Source: Litoreibacter halocynthiae (GTDB lineage: Bacteria > Pseudomonadota > Alphaproteobacteria > Rhodobacterales > Rhodobacteraceae). Taken from it: a stretch of DNA of 64,000 bases. The translations under genes were made by a program, and so were the position numbers. The stretch's first letter is position 1. Every line of letters begins with the position of its first letter. The DNA lies in contig NZ_SOBH01000004.1 in the NCBI RefSeq assembly GCF_004365635.1, positions 186,001 through 250,000 of the forward strand, in the 5' to 3' direction. Below are positions 54,420 through 63,114 of this stretch, in pieces. A model generated the notes under the pieces. It was given only the letters and a program-made list of their open reading frames with translations, did not search any database and had not been told where the DNA came from.

Positions 54420-55028
54420 TCAGCCCGCCGTCATACGAAACGCTTCTTTTTCAATCTCCATGAAGGCTTTGCCCACAGCGCCGACAGACGCATAGAGAAC
54501 GGATGTCTTGGCAGCCTCGAGGTCCGCAAAGAAATGCGGGGCCCAAACGCCGATATGAGTGTTGAAGAATGTCTTTTGCTGTTCCAGCGAGGCCGGTGCC
54601 CCGAAGCGCCCGACAATCATGCCGCCCATCATTTCCATCAAGGACGCGATATTGTCCTCCGGCTCGAACACGTTCGGCGCGCGGCTCATTCGCAGCGACG
54701 CCATGTCCTTACGCAGACGCGCCAGTGGCTTTTCGTTCAGAAATCCGGTCAGGTAATAGCTTGCATAAGGCAGCAGCTCGCCCCGGCCCAGCCCAATGAA
54801 CAGCGCGTTATATTCGGCGCTGACACCGCGCGGCTTGCTGACATTCGCAACGCGGGCAAGGCTGGTGATCGCTTTGCCCAACGCACCGTCGTCGCCGCTA
54901 AGCGACGCGGTCTGGGACAACAGCATCTCGTCAGGCGGGCCGGCCAGAAGCAGCCCAAGAAAATTGTAGAGATCCGCCCGCAGGCGATCTTCCTCGGCAA
55001 TCTGCAGATCCGCGGCGGCAGTTGTCAT
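54420..55028 (-). CDS. TorD-family molybdoenzyme chaperone
   Basis: Cytoplasmic all-alpha chaperone of 202 residues, expected to bind the FdhA Tat signal and hold the apoenzyme for cofactor insertion. Family features are RADLYNFLGLLLAGPPDEMLL near the N-terminus, YNALFIGLGRGELLPYASYYLTG, and the late EQQKTFFNTHIGVWAPHFFADLE, matching the E-x-FF-x-x-H motif region. Its ATG overlaps the stop of the DUF3306 gene by four bases, so expression is coupled. Confidence 0.88.
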   Translation of the reverse strand: MTTAAADLQIAEEDRLRADLYNFLGLLLAGPPDEMLLSQTASLSGDDGALGKAITSLARVANVSKPRGVSAEYNALFIGLGRGELLPYASYYLTGFLNEKPLARLRKDMASLRMSRAPNVFEPEDNIASLMEMMGGMIVGRFGAPASLEQQKTFFNTHIGVWAPHFFADLEAAKTSVLYASVGAVGKAFMEIEKEAFRMTAG

Positions 55029-55630
55029 GCAACGTCTCCCTCGAAGTGGAATTGCATCCGGCGCGGTGCGGCGGGTGTCGTTTCTTCGGTGTCGGCTTCA
55101 GACAGCTCATAAGGTGCATTGACCTCACGCGCTTCGACAGCCTCGCCTTCCGGCTCGTCGTCGACAACTACGACTTTGGTCGTATCTTCCACTACCACTA
55201 CAGTCTCGCCGTCATCGGCTGGGTCGGCCAACGCCTTTTGGCGGGCCATCTCTTCCACATGGGCAAGCAAACCCTTGCCCACTTGATAGGTTGTTTTGAT
55301 CGGACCGTTGCCGGTGCTGCCGGTCAGGTAGTCGTCGTCATAATCGTTCAAGCCGTCAACGCAGGCCAGCACGGGGTTGCTGCGCCACAGCTTGCGCAAC
55401 GCGCGATTACGCAAATGCTGCGGCACGGCCTTCACCATGAACGCAGCAAAATCGTCACCCGCCTGCAGGCTGTCAGGGTCGGGCAGTTCCAGCATCTCCA
55501 AAATCTCGGCATCGGTTTTCGGCGCGTCCTCTGGCAGCACTTCGGCCATCGCGGCAGCTTCTGCTTCGGCCTCGGCTTCCTGTTTGACGCCCGCAAGGCG
55601 GCGCGACCAGAAAGAGCGTTCTTGCGTCAT
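55025..55630 (-). CDS. DUF3306 protein
   Basis: Acidic protein of 201 residues with an N-terminal SFWSRRLAGVKQ and the core KTDAEILEMLELPDPDSL, AFMVKAVPQHLRNRALRKLWRSNPVLACVDGLNDYDDDY, which is the DUF3306 signature. The C-terminal half is acidic and low in complexity. The gene overlaps both neighbours by four bases in an FDH operon, as this family usually does. Function unknown; a role in FDH maturation is inferred from constant linkage. Confidence 0.85.
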   Translation of the reverse strand: MTQERSFWSRRLAGVKQEAEAEAEAAAMAEVLPEDAPKTDAEILEMLELPDPDSLQAGDDFAAFMVKAVPQHLRNRALRKLWRSNPVLACVDGLNDYDDDYLTGSTGNGPIKTTYQVGKGLLAHVEEMARQKALADPADDGETVVVVEDTTKVVVVDDEPEGEAVEAREVNAPYELSEADTEETTPAAPRRMQFHFEGDVA

Positions 55631-56193
55631 TGCGCGGCCTCCTTCTTGACGGTGGGTGCGCGGTAGACGTCAGAAGGCTGCGCAATGCGCGGATCGCCTA
55701 TTCCGTCTTCCTTGCCATCAACGCGATTCTTGTTGCGGCGGCGTTTGACGAAGGCCTCTTCCTCGTAATGGCGTTCTACGAAATCGCGGACCCATGCCAG
55801 CATGCCCACGGGCATTGGCACCTTCTCCACAACCTCTTCGCCCGAATCTTCGTAATCCTGCGCCTCGTAGGGGGATGCCGTGATCAGCACCACATTCAGC
55901 GGAGTGTCAGCGGTGACCCCGTCGCGGCGCATCACCACATAGACGGAAGGCTGGCGCGTGCCCAGTTCGTGCACATAGGCCTCCGCGTCGGAGACATATA
56001 GCGTCAGATCGCGGGTGGCGGCGTGATATTCGGTAACGCCCTCTTCGTGGCGCAGCATTTTCCAATCCGCAGGCCCGGCCCCTGGCAACACGCCAATGGC
56101 CTGCCAGGCCCATTTGGCCCAGCGGGTTACTCCTGGTGATTTACGGATGACGATGCCGACCGGTATCGACTCCGACTGCGGGTAAACGAACAT
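55627..56193 (-). CDS. DUF3305 protein
   Basis: Protein of 188 residues with IPVGIVIRKSPGVTRWAKWAWQA, the DUF3305 opening, then LYVSDAEAYVHELGTRQPSVYVVMR and APT at its C-terminus. The ATG at 56193, with AGGGGGA close upstream, is preferred to an earlier frame start at 56241. It is the first gene of the fdh operon on this strand; the divergent ferredoxin gene starts 209 bases away. Role unknown, assumed FDH maturation. Confidence 0.85.
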   Translation of the reverse strand: MFVYPQSESIPVGIVIRKSPGVTRWAKWAWQAIGVLPGAGPADWKMLRHEEGVTEYHAATRDLTLYVSDAEAYVHELGTRQPSVYVVMRRDGVTADTPLNVVLITASPYEAQDYEDSGEEVVEKVPMPVGMLAWVRDFVERHYEEEAFVKRRRNKNRVDGKEDGIGDPRIAQPSDVYRAPTVKKEAAQ

Positions 56194-56401
56194 TATTCCC
56201 CCTTGAGGCTTACAGGTTGCAACAAGAGTCGGATTCTTCAAAGGCTTTTCTGTATGCAGTCGTGCGCAATTTGACCTTTTGGCAATAGGCCGACGCTCCT
56301 CGCGATCAGGAAAGCACCTTTACCTTCCGCACAAATCTTGGCTAGCTGTCCTGCGGGGGACGTATGGCGCTACATGCCAACGCGCAGAAAGCGGGAACCA
56401 C

Positions 56402-58360
56402 ATGGCCAAAACTTTGATGATTTGCGACTGCTTGGGGAGCCAGCCGATAGACGCCAAGACCCTGTCCGATGCGACGGGTTTGCCCTGTTCGCGCAAATTC
56501 ACCAGCCTGTGCGCAGCGCAGCTTGGTGATGCTGCCGACGCAATTGGCGCGGGCGAGGTGATGATCGCCTGCCAGCAAGAGGCACCCCGCTTCACCGCGC
56601 TGGCCGAGGAGCTGGGCGCGCCGGCGCCGTCTTTCGTCGACATTCGCGACCGCGCAGGCTGGTCAGACGAGGCCGCCAGCGCCGCCGCTAAAATGGCCGC
56701 TTTGGTGGCAGAGGCCGCCCTGTCCCGCGCTATGCCCAAAAGCGTTGATGTCGTGTCCGAAGGCACATGCCTGATCCTTGGCACGTCCGATGTCGCGTTT
56801 GAGGCGGCGCAGCAACTGGCCGATATTCTGGCCATCACCGTGCTGATGCCCTCGGGCGCGGAGATTGAAACCGCATTCGGGTATGACACCGTCACCGGCG
56901 CGCTACGCAATGCCAGCGGTACGCTCGGGCAGTTCGACATCCGCATTGATGCGCTGCAACAGGTAAACCCCGGCGGGCGCGGCGCGGTGCAGCTTACCCC
57001 GCCGCGTGATGACGCGCTGTCGCAGTGCGATATCATCCTGGATTTGCGCGGCGCAGGCCCGCTGTTTTCCGCCGACGACAAACGCGACGGCTATCTGCGC
57101 GCCGATCCCGGCAGCCAGCCTGCGGTGGCCAAGGCGGTGCTGGCCGCGTCGCAAATGGTCGGCACCTTCGAAAAGCCGCTCTATGTGCGCACAGAACCAA
57201 GCCTTTGCGCCCATTCCCGCGCCGAGCAGCCCGCCTGCTCCCGCTGTCTGAACCTGTGTCCGACAGGGGCCATCACGTCGGCCGGGGATCACGTCACTAT
57301 CGACCCCATGATCTGCGCCGGATGCGGCGCCTGCGCGGCGGTTTGCCCGTCAGGTGCGATTGCCTATGACGCCCCCACCACCGATGACACGTTCCGCCGG
57401 ATCAGCACATTGGCCTCCACCTTCCGCAAAGCGGGCGGGACCGCCCCGCGCCTGCTGGTCCATGACGAGGATCACGGCGCGGACATGATCCGCATGACCG
57501 CCCGTTTCGGGCGTGGCTTGCCGGCCGATGTAATTCCGTTGGAGGTCAGCGCCTTGGCTGCCTTCGGCCATGCCGAAATGCTGGCGGCCCTTGCAGCGGG
57601 CTTTGCCTCCGTCACCGTGCTGATCAGCCCGAAGACCGAACGCGAGGCCCCCGATAGCGAGGCGGCACTGGCCATTGCCCTGTCTGGTCGCGAGACGGCG
57701 GTCACCTTGCTCGACGCAACCGACCCCGATCTGTTGGCAGACGCGCTTTATTCTGAAACCACACCACAACCGGTGACCACCCCTGCCCTGCCCATGGGCA
57801 CACGGCGTCAGGTGGCGCGGCTGGCCGCAAAGACCTTGCAGCCCGAGGTTGAAACCGTCGCCCTGCCCGAAGGGGCACCTTATGGCGCCGTTTTGGTCGA
57901 TACCGACGCCTGCACGCTCTGCCTGTCTTGCGTGTCACTCTGCCCGTCCGGCGCGCTTGGCGACAATCCCGACCTGCCGCAGCTGCGTTTTCAGGAGGAT
58001 GCCTGCCTGCAATGCGGGTTGTGCAGTAACATATGCCCCGAAAACGCGATCTCCCTGACCCCGCAGATGGACCTGACCGATGCGGCCTTCACCCAGACTG
58101 TGCTGCACGAGGAGGAGCCCTTCGCCTGCATCGAGTGTGGCAATCTGTTCGGGGTGAAATCCACGGTCGAGAAGATCACCGAAAAGCTCGCGGGCAAGCA
58201 CGCGATGTTCCAGAACTCGCAGGCGGCGCGGATGATCCAAATGTGCGACAGTTGCCGGATCAACGCGCAGTATCATTCCGAGAACAATCCCTTCGCGGGT
58301 GGCGAGCGTCCCAAGCCCCGCACCACGGACGATTACCTCAGCAAGCGGCGGGATCACTGA
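56402..58360 (+). CDS. Polyferredoxin with four 4Fe-4S motifs, FDH-linked
   Basis: Protein of 652 residues carrying two pairs of ferredoxin motifs: CSRCLNLCPTGAI with CAGCGACAAVCPSGAI (from about residue 278), and CTLCLSCVSLCPSGAL with CLQCGLCSNICPENAI (from about 503). The remainder looks like a Rossmann-type or CobQ-like region of unknown use, and a late CIECG with MCDSCRIN adds further cysteines. It may deliver electrons or iron-sulfur clusters for FDH, or act with it in electron transfer. The ATG at 56402 with GGGA upstream is preferred; 41 extra codons before it have no homology. Its stop overlaps by seven bases that of the convergent cytochrome gene. Confidence 0.85.
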   Translation: MAKTLMICDCLGSQPIDAKTLSDATGLPCSRKFTSLCAAQLGDAADAIGAGEVMIACQQEAPRFTALAEELGAPAPSFVDIRDRAGWSDEAASAAAKMAALVAEAALSRAMPKSVDVVSEGTCLILGTSDVAFEAAQQLADILAITVLMPSGAEIETAFGYDTVTGALRNASGTLGQFDIRIDALQQVNPGGRGAVQLTPPRDDALSQCDIILDLRGAGPLFSADDKRDGYLRADPGSQPAVAKAVLAASQMVGTFEKPLYVRTEPSLCAHSRAEQPACSRCLNLCPTGAITSAGDHVTIDPMICAGCGACAAVCPSGAIAYDAPTTDDTFRRISTLASTFRKAGGTAPRLLVHDEDHGADMIRMTARFGRGLPADVIPLEVSALAAFGHAEMLAALAAGFASVTVLISPKTEREAPDSEAALAIALSGRETAVTLLDATDPDLLADALYSETTPQPVTTPALPMGTRRQVARLAAKTLQPEVETVALPEGAPYGAVLVDTDACTLCLSCVSLCPSGALGDNPDLPQLRFQEDACLQCGLCSNICPENAISLTPQMDLTDAAFTQTVLHEEEPFACIECGNLFGVKSTVEKITEKLAGKHAMFQNSQAARMIQMCDSCRINAQYHSENNPFAGGERPKPRTTDDYLSKRRDH

Positions 58361-59085
58361 TTTTGGATCGGGGCCCCCAGATCGGCTGGCGCAAGCGTGG
58401 CCACATAGGCAAGGATCGCCTCAATCTCGTCTTGCGTGACCTCCACCGGCACAATGGCCGGCGGGCGGCTGGGATCGAAGGCAGGGGTAATGTTTGCCAC
58501 TTGGGTGAAGCTGGGATGCGGGTTGAGAACGTAGAACGTCGCAAAGCGATTTTTCCAATCCCCCAAGGTGCGCAGCATCCCAAAGGACGGCGTGGCCCCC
58601 ATGCCCTTCATCCGGTTGGTCTCGTTTATCACATGGCAGCGCCCGCAATGGGCAAAGCTCAGCTTTTCACCCTGCACCGGGTCACCGTCAAAGCTGATCT
58701 GAACCTTTGCCACGACAGGGGCAACATTGCTGGTGAATACCGCCTCGCCGTCTTTCTGAAAGGCTGCGATGGTGTTACGCCCCACCTCGGACCGCAGCCA
58801 GTTGGCGAATTTCGCGGCGCCCGCATGTCCGTCATGCTGCAAAGCCCAGACCTGACCCAGCCCCGCAAAAACCGGCACGCCCTCCGCACCCAAACGCGCG
58901 TCGGCAAGGTCGGTGTCCGCCACGCGGGTGATCCGAATGCCGTGCTTGAGCGAAAACCGCGGCACGATATGCTGCATGAACCCGCTTTGCTCCAACACGG
59001 CAGACACCGCGAGGCGAAAGCCGCTGTCCTGCGCCAGAGCGGTGGCGGGCACAAGCAAAACCAGTATCGCAGCTATCAGTCGCAT
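58354..59085 (-). CDS. Exported c-type cytochrome with TupA-like N-terminal domain
   Basis: Periplasmic protein of 243 residues. A signal peptide (MRLIAAILVLLVPATALAQ) precedes a region resembling a shortened tungstate-binding protein: FRLAVSAVLEQSGFMQHIVPRFSLKHGI matches the start of TupA, and FANWLRSEVGRNTIAAFQKDGE matches its end. The C-terminal about 85 residues form a monoheme cytochrome c: FAHCGRCHVINETNRMKGMG and a distal Met-containing helix (ATPSFGM). The ATG at 59085 has GGAGG five bases upstream; the frame continues further without homology. The TupA gene itself lies 2.5 kb away. It may receive electrons from FDH. The fusion of these two parts is unusual. Confidence 0.8.
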   Translation of the reverse strand: MRLIAAILVLLVPATALAQDSGFRLAVSAVLEQSGFMQHIVPRFSLKHGIRITRVADTDLADARLGAEGVPVFAGLGQVWALQHDGHAGAAKFANWLRSEVGRNTIAAFQKDGEAVFTSNVAPVVAKVQISFDGDPVQGEKLSFAHCGRCHVINETNRMKGMGATPSFGMLRTLGDWKNRFATFYVLNPHPSFTQVANITPAFDPSRPPAIVPVEVTQDEIEAILAYVATLAPADLGAPIQNQ

Positions 59086-59142
59086 CAGCGCCCTCCATCG
59101 GCCTTGGCCGCCTGATAAATCAACCATAAAGGAAAACAGACC

Positions 59143-59337
59143 ATGAGCGAAGATTTCAATATGTCGATGCGCAAATTCCTCAAGCAGGTGGGCGTCACCT
59201 CGCAACAGGCGATCGAGCAAGCCATGCGCGACGCAGGCGACACCGCCGGCAAATCCTTCGAGGCCAAAATGGTGCTGACCATCGACGGTGTCGATCTGGA
59301 ACATGTTGTCACCGGCAAGATCGAAGGGCAGTCCTGA
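59143..59337 (+). CDS. DUF6494 small protein
   Basis: Protein of 64 residues with FNMSMRKFLKQVGVTSQQAIEQAMRDAG and then VLTIDGVDLEHVVTGKIEG, the pattern of the DUF6494 family seen beside FDH genes. No membrane segment or cofactor motif. AAGGA sits eight bases before the ATG. It opens a four-gene block with the Mrp-like ATPase starting one base after its stop. Function unknown. Confidence 0.8.
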   Translation: MSEDFNMSMRKFLKQVGVTSQQAIEQAMRDAGDTAGKSFEAKMVLTIDGVDLEHVVTGKIEGQS

Positions 59338-59338
59338 C

Positions 59339-60406
59339 GTGCCCGTCACCCGCGATGACGTCTTGGGGCTGCTCAAGACTCTGAACGATCCCGTTAGCGG
59401 CGCATCGCTGGTCGAGGCGGGTTTGGTAAAGGCGTTAACCGTCGGTGACGACAACGCCGTCCGTTTCGTGTTGGAGGTCAGCCCCAGCCACGCCGCCGCT
59501 TATGGCGAGGTGCGCCAGCAAGCCGAAGACGCGGTGAAAGGCTTGGCGGGTGTCAGCACCGTGTCGGTGGTGATGACCGCGCACAGCAAGCCATCCGCCC
59601 CGCCCGACCTGAACCCTAAACGCGCGGCCCCCTCCGGCCCGCAGAAAATCCCCGGTGTGGATCGCATTCTCGCGGTGGCGTCCGGCAAGGGCGGTGTGGG
59701 CAAGTCCACCATAGCCTCCAACCTCGCCTGCGCCCTTGCGGCCGAGGGGCGCCGCGTGGGGTTGCTGGACGCCGATGTCTACGGTCCGTCGCAGCCGCGC
59801 ATGCTGGGCGTGTCGGGGCGGCCCGCCTCCCCTGACGGCAAAACCATCCTGCCCATGCGCAATTTCGGTGTTACGATGATGTCGATCGGGCTGATGACCA
59901 ATGACGATCAGGCCGTGGTCTGGCGCGGCCCGATGTTGATGGGCGCCTTGCAGCAGATGATGACGCAGGTGCAATGGGGCGCGCTGGATGTGCTGATCGT
60001 CGACCTGCCACCCGGAACCGGTGACGTGCAAATGACGCTGGCGCAGAAGGCCCATGTGGACTGCGCGATCATCGTCAGCACCCCGCAGGATGTGGCCCTG
60101 ATGGACGCCCGCAAGGGCATCGACATGTTCAACCAGCTCAAGACGCCAATCATCGGGATGATCGAGAATATGTCGACCCATATCTGCTCTGAATGCGGCC
60201 ACGAGGAACACGTCTTCGGCCATGGCGGTGTCGCCAAGGAAGCTGAAAAGCTTGGTGTTCCCCTATTGGCCGAGATCCCGTTGCATCTGGATATCCGCCT
60301 TGCCGCCGATGGCGGTGCGCCCATCGTGGTGTCCAAGCCCGACAGCGCGCAGGCCGCAGGCTTCCGCGCCGTGGCCCAACGCCTGATTGCTGACGGGCAC
60401 GCATGA
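59339..60406 (+). CDS. Mrp/ApbC-type P-loop iron-sulfur carrier
   Basis: Soluble ATPase of 355 residues that holds and transfers iron-sulfur clusters. The N-terminal about 90 residues are a MIP18/FeS-assembly P-domain (VLGLLKTLNDPVSGASLVEAGLV), then the deviant Walker A GKGGVGKSTIASN, DADVYGPSQPRMLG and the C-terminal cysteines SECGHEEH around residue 280 with CSECG, the CxxC site. The GTG at 59339 is right after the DUF6494 stop. It overlaps the next gene by four bases. It probably matures the FDH iron-sulfur proteins. Confidence 0.9.
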   Translation: MPVTRDDVLGLLKTLNDPVSGASLVEAGLVKALTVGDDNAVRFVLEVSPSHAAAYGEVRQQAEDAVKGLAGVSTVSVVMTAHSKPSAPPDLNPKRAAPSGPQKIPGVDRILAVASGKGGVGKSTIASNLACALAAEGRRVGLLDADVYGPSQPRMLGVSGRPASPDGKTILPMRNFGVTMMSIGLMTNDDQAVVWRGPMLMGALQQMMTQVQWGALDVLIVDLPPGTGDVQMTLAQKAHVDCAIIVSTPQDVALMDARKGIDMFNQLKTPIIGMIENMSTHICSECGHEEHVFGHGGVAKEAEKLGVPLLAEIPLHLDIRLAADGGAPIVVSKPDSAQAAGFRAVAQRLIADGHA

Positions 60407-61104
60407 CCCAGCCGCAATTCCCGCCATTATTCACTGGCGAAGCCGTCACAGGCGATCCGTTCGCGCAGGCCTGCGCGCGCGCCGTTGAAGGGTGCGACGC
60501 GGGGTTGGTGCTCTACGATCTGGCCGCCGACCGCCTGCGTGCGGCCATCGTCTTTGCCCCCGAAGAGCCGTTGCAAGATGCGCTTGCAGCCCTGCCCGTG
60601 TGCGGCGTGGGCTTCCAGAACGCGCTCGGCGCGCTTGGCCCGCCGGAAATCGCGGTCCATCTGGGCTGGGACGGCCCGATCTACGTCAATGGCGGGCGTT
60701 GCGGGGCGTTCCGCATAGCGGCGTCCCCTAGCGATCCGGAGGCAGAGCCGGACTGGCTAGTGATCGGTCTGGATTTATGGCTCTGGCCCGCAACGGACGA
60801 GGGCGGCCTGACCCCCGACCAAACCGCGCTCTATGCCGAAGGCTGCGCCGAGGTCGACGCGGTGGAGCTGCTGGAAGCCTGGGTGCGCCACACCCTTGTC
60901 GGGCTCAATTCCTGGTCCGATGACGGTCTGGCCAGCCTGCACCGCGAATGGGGCGGTCTGGCCCATGGCAAAGGCACCGACATTGACGTTTTGGGGCAAG
61001 CGGGGCATTTCGTCGGGGTCGATGAGCGCTTCGGCCTGCTGCTGCGACAAGGCGACACGACGCGGCTGATTGCCCTGACAGAATTGCTGGAGACCCTCCC
61101 ATGA
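60403..61104 (+). CDS. Biotin/lipoate-ligase-like protein with DUF4444-type C-terminus
   Basis: Protein of 233 residues resembling the lipoate/biotin ligase family in its first 150 residues (GLVLYDLAADRLRAAIVFAPE, IYVNGGRCGAFRIA, LVIGLDLWLWP), with a DUF4444-like C-terminal part (GGLAHGKGTDIDVLGQAGHFVGVDERFGLLLR). The typical catalytic lysine motif is not obvious, so ligase activity is doubtful. It overlaps both neighbours by four bases, so it is part of the FDH-linked block. Its substrate is unknown. Confidence 0.75.
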   Translation: MTQPQFPPLFTGEAVTGDPFAQACARAVEGCDAGLVLYDLAADRLRAAIVFAPEEPLQDALAALPVCGVGFQNALGALGPPEIAVHLGWDGPIYVNGGRCGAFRIAASPSDPEAEPDWLVIGLDLWLWPATDEGGLTPDQTALYAEGCAEVDAVELLEAWVRHTLVGLNSWSDDGLASLHREWGGLAHGKGTDIDVLGQAGHFVGVDERFGLLLRQGDTTRLIALTELLETLP

Positions 61105-61595
61105 AACTTGCCCGCGCAATTCATTTTGACGAAAGCGACACCCGCGTGTTCCACAGCCCTGCCCGCACCGGTGAATGGTGCGTATCCGGCGGGTTCGAGT
61201 TCTCCAACTGGTCCGAAGGTGATCTGGTCGGCAAGGCCCGTCAGGCCTTCGCCAATGGCTGGATGGGCTGCGAGACGTTCGGGCGGGTCAGCTTCGTCGC
61301 CGTCACCCAGATCGAGCCGTCGGAACGCGACTGGCTGATTGATCTGCTGGCGCAGCATTTCGTTGATATCTACGGCGCGCCATCGCTGGACGCCGCCCGC
61401 CCCGTCGCCACCGAAGAAGTCGACCATATGGCGTCCCTGTGTGAAGAGCACGCGCCCAACACGCTGCTCACTGTGGCGCGCGAATTGACGGATGCAGGCG
61501 TGCGCGAAAGCTACCGTGTAATCGAGGCGCAGGAAGCGGGGCTGGAGCAGTTCGCCATCCACGGATCACTGGATGACGAACCGCACCAGCATTAG
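61101..61595 (+). CDS. DUF6505 protein
   Basis: Protein of 164 residues, MKLARAIHFDESDTRVF, then GEWCVSGGFEFSNW and GKARQAFANGWMGCETFGR, matching DUF6505. The last third is acidic and contains EEHAPNTLLTVARELTDAG. Overlaps the gene before it by four bases and converges with tupA two bases beyond. Function unknown; occurs with FDH genes in this lineage. Confidence 0.75.
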   Translation: MKLARAIHFDESDTRVFHSPARTGEWCVSGGFEFSNWSEGDLVGKARQAFANGWMGCETFGRVSFVAVTQIEPSERDWLIDLLAQHFVDIYGAPSLDAARPVATEEVDHMASLCEEHAPNTLLTVARELTDAGVRESYRVIEAQEAGLEQFAIHGSLDDEPHQH

Positions 61596-61597
61596 GA

Positions 61598-62404
61598 TTA
61601 TTCCGCGTTGGCGTTGAACACGAACAACGTCTCGCCGCCGATGGTGTAGCCGTTGATCAGATCCTTCGCCGTGTCGCTCACCAGCCAGTCTTCCAGCTGC
61701 AACACCAGATCGTTTTTGACATGCGGATGCTTGGCCGGATTAACCGGCAGGAAGGCGTATTGGTTGAACAAGGCCGGATCGCTGGAATAGAGCAGCGCCA
61801 GCCCCGCCTTGTTGCCAAACTTCAGCCAGCTTGCCCGGTCCGACAGGATGTAGGCGTCCATGCCCGCTGCAGTGTTCAGCGCCGCCCCCATGCCCGCGCC
61901 AACCGCGTTGTACCAATCCCCGAAACCCGCCGCGTCCAAACCCGCCGAGGCCCAAACCGCCAGCTCTGCCTTATGGGTGCCGCTGTCGTCGCCACGGCTG
62001 ACAAAGGCGGGTTTGGCTTCGGCTATGTCCTGCATCGCCTCGATAACGGACCCGTCATCCGCAATGCCCGCGGGGTCGGCCTTGGGGCCAATCACAACGA
62101 AGTCGTTATACATGATCTCGCGGCGGTGGGTGCCGTAGCCCGCGGCAAGAAAGGCCTCTTCGGCCTTGCGCGAATGCACCAGAATGGCGTCGACGTCACC
62201 CGCTTCGCCCAAGCGGATGGCTTGCCCCGTCCCCACAACCAGAAGTTGTACATCCAGATCCAGATCAGCCTTGATCTGTGGCAGCAGAACATCCGCCAGC
62301 CCCGCGTTTTCGAACGATGTCGTCACCGCAAGTTTCAGGTCATCCGCCGCCGCGAAGGTGGTCGAGGCCGCGAGCGAGGCAATAACAGTTAAGGTCTTGA
62401 TCAT
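61598..62404 (-). CDS. tupA: Tungstate ABC transporter substrate-binding protein
   Basis: Periplasmic binding protein of 268 residues. A signal peptide (TLTVIASLAASTTFAAA) precedes LKLAVTTSFENAGLADVLLPQ, the oxyanion-binding TTS region of TupA, followed by VGTGQAIRLGEAGDVDAILVHSRK, FVSRGDDSGTHKAE and the DAYILSDRASWL segment, all of the TupA rather than ModA kind. It supplies the metal for the FDH cofactor. Starts four bases inside the tupC end. Confidence 0.93.
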   Translation of the reverse strand: MIKTLTVIASLAASTTFAAADDLKLAVTTSFENAGLADVLLPQIKADLDLDVQLLVVGTGQAIRLGEAGDVDAILVHSRKAEEAFLAAGYGTHRREIMYNDFVVIGPKADPAGIADDGSVIEAMQDIAEAKPAFVSRGDDSGTHKAELAVWASAGLDAAGFGDWYNAVGAGMGAALNTAAGMDAYILSDRASWLKFGNKAGLALLYSSDPALFNQYAFLPVNPAKHPHVKNDLVLQLEDWLVSDTAKDLINGYTIGGETLFVFNANAE

Positions 62405-63114
62405 TCGACAATATCTCCGCGTAGGAAGGAAGCAAGTTCCGGTGTCTGTGGGGTTTCAAAAAAGGCCGGCGCAGCGGCCGATTCGTGAATACATCCACCC
62501 AAAATGAACAGCGCGTCGGTTGCAAGGCGCTTTGCCTGCCCCAGATCATGGGTGGCCATTACAATCCGCGTGCCGCTGTCGCGGGTGGCCAGCAAAAGGG
62601 TCTCGAACTCGCGGGTCGCGCGGCCATCAAGGTTGGCGCAGGGCTCGTCCAGAAACAGAACCTCAGGCTGCCGGATCAGCGCCCGCGCAAGGGCCAGCTT
62701 TTGCCGCTCCCCGCCCGAGAGACGGGTGGCTTGCATCTGGCGTTGACCCTGCAGCCCGATCCGCGCCAGCCAATCCGCCACCAGCGGGGACGCCTCGCCT
62801 CGCGCCATGCCAGAAAGGCGCAACGGGTAATGCAGGTTGTCTGCCACCGACCGGCGCAACATGATCGGGGATTGGAAGACATAGGCCTGACGCTCGCGCG
62901 CATGGTCGTCATTCATCCCCCATTGCACCGTGCCTCCGCTCAGCCGCTCCACCCCGTGCATCACTCGAAGCAGGCTGGTTTTGCCTGCCCCGTTCGGCCC
63001 GACAATAATCGTCAGCCCCTGCCCGTCCAATTCCAGATTGACCGGTCCAAGGATCGTCTTGCCACGACGTCTCACTTGCGCGTCACACAGCCGCAGGGGG
63101 AACAGGTTGCTCAC
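62401..63114 (-). CDS. tupC: Tungstate ABC transporter ATPase
   Basis: ATPase of 237 residues energising tungstate uptake. Walker A is VGPNGAGKTSLLR, the signature is LSGGERQKLALARAL and Walker B is VLFLDEPCANLD, with the switch His in MATHDLGQAK. Two GTG codons lie at 63117 and 63114, overlapping the tupB stop; I use 63114 (GTGA). The frame continuing upstream is the tupB gene in another phase, not this protein. Confidence 0.9.
   Translation of the reverse strand: MSNLFPLRLCDAQVRRRGKTILGPVNLELDGQGLTIIVGPNGAGKTSLLRVMHGVERLSGGTVQWGMNDDHARERQAYVFQSPIMLRRSVADNLHYPLRLSGMARGEASPLVADWLARIGLQGQRQMQATRLSGGERQKLALARALIRQPEVLFLDEPCANLDGRATREFETLLLATRDSGTRIVMATHDLGQAKRLATDALFILGGCIHESAAAPAFFETPQTPELASFLRGDIVE

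Noticed and set aside
52831-54495. Long plus-strand frame of 554 codons opposite fdhA
   Set aside because: It lies antisense to a fully recognisable fdhA gene. High GC with few antisense stop codons explains its length, and its protein has no motif.
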